DNA from: an uncultured Collinsella sp.
Lineage (GTDB): Bacteria > Actinomycetota > Coriobacteriia > Coriobacteriales > Coriobacteriaceae
Assembly (NCBI GenBank): GCA_902465015.1
Contig: CABQLK010000033.1
Span: 1-22,936 of the forward strand
Length of the DNA: 22,936 nucleotides
Reading direction: 5' to 3'
This document shows, one piece after another, positions 20,601 through 22,936 of the stretch (positions are counted from its first letter, which is position 1; every line of letters begins with the position of its first letter). The notes below the pieces were generated by a model. The model saw only the letters and a program-made list of their open reading frames with translations. It was not told the origin of the DNA and searched no databases. The position numbers and the translations under genes were made by a program.

Positions 20601-21683
20601 CTATCGCACGAAGTACCAGGGGCTTTCCTGCACGGTGGGTTCCAGCGCGATGCCGGTGCGTTCCTTAAACAGATCCATGTCCTGAGATTTCTCCGTCCAC
20701 CACGCGTTGGGCTTAAAGGTCATGCTCTCAATGACATGACCGACAAACACACTGTTGCGCAGCTTAGAGAAGTCGGTGTTCATAATCAGGATGGACGCGA
20801 GCACCAGCACGATGCCCAGGACTTTGATCGCGCCGGCGGGCTCGGCGTAGACACCAATGCCCAGCAGTACGGTGACGACCGTCTCGAATGACATTACGAC
20901 GGGAACTTTCGATGTCTCGAGCCCCATGGACAGACCCTGCATATACAAGATGTAAGCCACGGCTGTGGGGATGAGTCCAAAGCCAAGGAACAGCAGCAGC
21001 AGCTGTGGCGACATTGCCGCGGCGACATCCGGCCACGGAGCCGCGATAGCCGCCATAACCGCACCGCCAAAAACAAAGCCCCAAAACGTGACAGCCAGCG
21101 GGTGGACCGTCTTGGTTGCTATCCGGCTAAACACCGCGAGCGACGCACCACAAAGACCTGCAATCACGCCCGACGTGACGCCCCAAACCGAAAAATGGAA
21201 ACCGGAAAGGTCGCCATTGGTCACTGCAAGCACGCAGCCAACGATGTTAAAGACAATGGCAACGAGCTTGTTGGGGGTCACGTCCTCGCGATAAAGCACG
21301 CGGCCGAGCATGACGCCAAACACCGGCGAGGTGTAGAGCAGCACCGAGGCCGTGGACATGCCCACCTCGCCCATGCACTCGTAATAGCAGGTGTTGGCGG
21401 CGGCCAAACCGACGATACCGACAAGCGCGCAGGGAACAAGCTCTTTAGGGCTTGCCTTGAACAGGGCCAGCGGACCCTGAGCCACGGTAGACCCCTCACC
21501 CGGACGGCAGCCCATAAACATCAGGACCGGCGCCAAGATAAGCGCTCCGACCAACAAGCGAAAGGCAGCCATGCTCTGGGACGAAACGCCCATGGCCGAG
21601 ATGCCGTTTACAAAGATTCCGATGCTACCCCACATAAGCGCGGCGATTAGCACCAGCACATAGCCCAGATTGCTTTTCTTCAA
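20601..21683 (-). CDS. EamA/DMT-family transporter
   Basis: Membrane transporter of about 360 aa with the ten-helix, two-repeat EamA architecture (GYVLVLIAALMWGSIGIFVNG at the start; second repeat from about GVTSGVIAGLCGASLAVFSRIA). Members of this family often export amino acids or other metabolites. A GTG-initiated longer form is possible from 21719 but has no ribosome-binding site and would begin 4 nt from the operator; AGGAGG lies 5 nt before the TTG at 21683, which is preferred. Unusually, about 55-60 hydrophilic residues follow the last helix (from about DFSKLRNSVFVG to SPWYFVR), a tail not typical of the family. It lies directly upstream of the PTS operon on the same strand and shares an operator-like site with it, suggesting export of a product of that pathway. 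Substrate unknown. Confidence 0.9.
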   Translation of the reverse strand: MKKSNLGYVLVLIAALMWGSIGIFVNGISAMGVSSQSMAAFRLLVGALILAPVLMFMGCRPGEGSTVAQGPLALFKASPKELVPCALVGIVGLAAANTCYYECMGEVGMSTASVLLYTSPVFGVMLGRVLYREDVTPNKLVAIVFNIVGCVLAVTNGDLSGFHFSVWGVTSGVIAGLCGASLAVFSRIATKTVHPLAVTFWGFVFGGAVMAAIAAPWPDVAAAMSPQLLLLFLGFGLIPTAVAYILYMQGLSMGLETSKVPVVMSFETVVTVLLGIGVYAEPAGAIKVLGIVLVLASILIMNTDFSKLRNSVFVGHVIESMTFKPNAWWTEKSQDMDLFKERTGIALEPTVQESPWYFVR

Positions 21684-21722
21684 CGCAGCCTCCTCGGTAT
21701 TGTTTCCAATATGTTTCACACT

Positions 21723-21735
21723 ACGTTATAGTCGT
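21723..21735 (-). promoter_or_regulatory. ACG-N7-CGT operator candidate, EamA gene copy
   Basis: Minus-strand ACGACTATAACGT, 39 nt before the preferred TTG start of the EamA gene, in an AT-rich promoter region. It matches the ends and spacing of the sites at 14296-14308 and 20450-20462. A TTGAAA at 21746-21751 and TATAAC at 21725-21730 could be -35 and -10 elements, though their 15-bp spacing is short. Confidence 0.5.
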
Positions 21736-21781
21736 TATATACATTTTTCAAGACACAAATCGGCGAGCGGATCATTTGGCT

Positions 21782-21846
21782 GTTGCGGTGAAATAGTTCC
21801 TGAATAGAGGCTTCAGACCCCCAAACAGGAACTATTCCACCGCAAC
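21782..21846. repeat. 65-nt inverted repeat with 21-nt arms
   Basis: Arms 21782-21802 and 21826-21846 are inverted copies with one difference, which becomes a G-U pair in minus-strand RNA. The loop is 23 nt. It lies 36 nt after the stop codon of the SIS gene at 21883 on the minus strand, with no T-run following. It may act as an mRNA end structure or belong to the hairpin group seen elsewhere in the window. Confidence 0.85.
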
Positions 21847-21882
21847 TTATGAGGACATCGAGCTGTTAGGCCGCTCTATCCC

Positions 21883-22875
21883 CTAGTAGTCGAGCTTCCA
21901 CATGTAGCGGCGCGTCATGTAGTCCTTGTGAGTTACGGCAGAGAGCGCACGCATGTACACGTTGTTGAGGATCGGGGCAAAGATCAGGTGGTTGAAGTAC
22001 TCGCTCACGCTGTCCTTGATGTCGTTGAGGCCGAGCTCCTTGGCGTCGAGCTGATAGACGCGCTCGCCACCGTACTGGTTGACGAAGCGGATGCCGCGCT
22101 CGTCGTTGCAGCGGCTGCGGCCGACGCTGATGAGCTGGAACAGCGAGGTGCGCTTGTCCAGGATCTCGAAGGGGCCGTGGAAGAAGTCGCAGGTGTTGAT
22201 AGTGCAAGAGTCGATCTGCAGCATCTCCTGCACGTTGCAGATGCTAAAGACGTAGGCGGCACCAAAGAGCGGACCCTGAGCCATCACGTTGATGCAGGGC
22301 TTGTCGGCGTTCTGCTCGGCCCACTTGGCAGCGAGCGGACGGGTGTACTCGACGGCCTTGCGATAGATGGGGTCGACCAGGTCGAAGGCGGCCATAGCGG
22401 TCTCGTACTCGGCATAGCCCTCGGTCTGCTGCGTGAGCTCCATGGCGATCATGGTCACGACGGCGGAGTTGGTACGGCCCATGCAGGACTCGTCGACGGC
22501 CAGGCTGTCATACTGGATCTTGTAGTCGCAGACCTCGGTGAGGCCGGACTCGTCAACATAGATGGCGATGGTGCTGGCGCCGTGGTCCTTGGCGACCTGG
22601 GCGGCGACGATGGTCTCCTTGGTGCCGCGCATGGACACGACGACGGCCAGGGTGTTCTCGTTGACGTAGGCCGGGGTGGCGTGCACGAACTCGTTGCTGG
22701 TGTAGCTGGAGCTCACGACCTGCGTGGCCTCGTGCTCCATAAAGTACTGGGCAGGATAGTTGCCGCCGTTGGATCCGCCGGCGCCAATCCACACGACGCG
22801 CTTGATACCGCCCTTGTCTGCCTTATCAGCCAAAACCTGGGAGACGACATCCTTAACCTGTTCCTGAGTAGTCAT
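21883..22875 (-). CDS. SIS-domain sugar-phosphate deglycase-like protein (paralogue 3)
   Basis: Predicted two-SIS-domain enzyme of 330 aa, ending TRRYMWKLDY like paralogue 2. The catalytic pair is kept: Glu217 (VQEMLQ) and His233 (DFFHGPFE), 16 residues apart. Two positions differ from the other paralogues: the Gly-Glu before the His motif is Cys229-Asp230, and the first-domain phosphate loop is VSMRGTKET (80-88) in place of Ser-x-x-Gly-x-Thr with a preceding Cys-Ser. These suggest a different substrate. AAAGG lies about 10 nt before the ATG. Upstream, a repeated TGTATG pair (22921-22935, minus strand) could belong to its promoter, but the window ends there. A long hairpin follows the gene. 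Whether it is first in its operon or a distal gene cannot be seen. Confidence 0.86.
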   Translation of the reverse strand: MTTQEQVKDVVSQVLADKADKGGIKRVVWIGAGGSNGGNYPAQYFMEHEATQVVSSSYTSNEFVHATPAYVNENTLAVVVSMRGTKETIVAAQVAKDHGASTIAIYVDESGLTEVCDYKIQYDSLAVDESCMGRTNSAVVTMIAMELTQQTEGYAEYETAMAAFDLVDPIYRKAVEYTRPLAAKWAEQNADKPCINVMAQGPLFGAAYVFSICNVQEMLQIDSCTINTCDFFHGPFEILDKRTSLFQLISVGRSRCNDERGIRFVNQYGGERVYQLDAKELGLNDIKDSVSEYFNHLIFAPILNNVYMRALSAVTHKDYMTRRYMWKLDY

Positions 22876-22936
22876 CGTGCATCAGCCTTTCTTCTTCGTT
22901 TGATGCTCATCACAGGCATACAAGTTACATACATGT

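Overview
The window looks like chromosome from a GC-rich gut actinobacterium of the class Coriobacteriia, most likely Collinsella or a close relative. That placement is an inference. It rests on the high-GC codon use, the number of mannose-family PTS and GntR/UTRA genes, a long M16C peptidase, and intergenic regions full of long hairpins. No rRNA, tRNA, CRISPR array, insertion sequence or prophage gene was recognised.

Layout. Positions 21-1815 (minus strand): PTS IIB and IIA proteins of the mannose family and a GntR/UTRA regulator; the rest of that transport locus lies beyond the left edge. 2096-5137 (plus): a large M16C zinc peptidase. 5138-6262: a terminator, two tandem palindromes, and a small AT-rich hicA-hicB toxin-antitoxin pair with unusual promoter sites. 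6263-8998: housekeeping genes (5-formyltetrahydrofolate cyclo-ligase, metA, an L-2-hydroxyacid dehydrogenase). 9377-13233 (minus): recQ, a second GntR regulator translationally coupled to it, and an FrlB-like SIS-domain deglycase. 13539-22875 (minus): a third GntR regulator, a YitT membrane protein, a HAD phosphatase, a second SIS deglycase, a complete mannose-family PTS (IIAB fusion, IIC, IID), an EamA-type transporter and a third SIS deglycase.

How the genes may work together. Mannose-family PTS genes beside SIS deglycases resemble known Amadori-product pathways (gfr and frl systems for glucoselysine and fructoselysine). In those systems the conjugate is phosphorylated on entry and split by a deglycase into a hexose 6-phosphate and a free amine or amino acid. 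All three SIS proteins keep the Glu and His, 16 residues apart, expected of this family. A 13-bp ACG-N7-CGT site lies 32-39 nt before the start codons of the PTS operon, the EamA transporter and the third GntR gene. This suggests one regulon in which uptake, cleavage and perhaps export of the released amine are controlled together. The substrate cannot be read from the sequence.

The most unusual non-coding content is a set of long intergenic hairpins (5230-5370, 9106-9287, 13400-13497, 15626-15745, 21782-21846), a 44-nt hairpin repeat present three times in the same orientation relative to transcription, and a second small hairpin family with a GGGACATGCC loop. Several cannot be simple terminators because of their position or the lack of a T-run.
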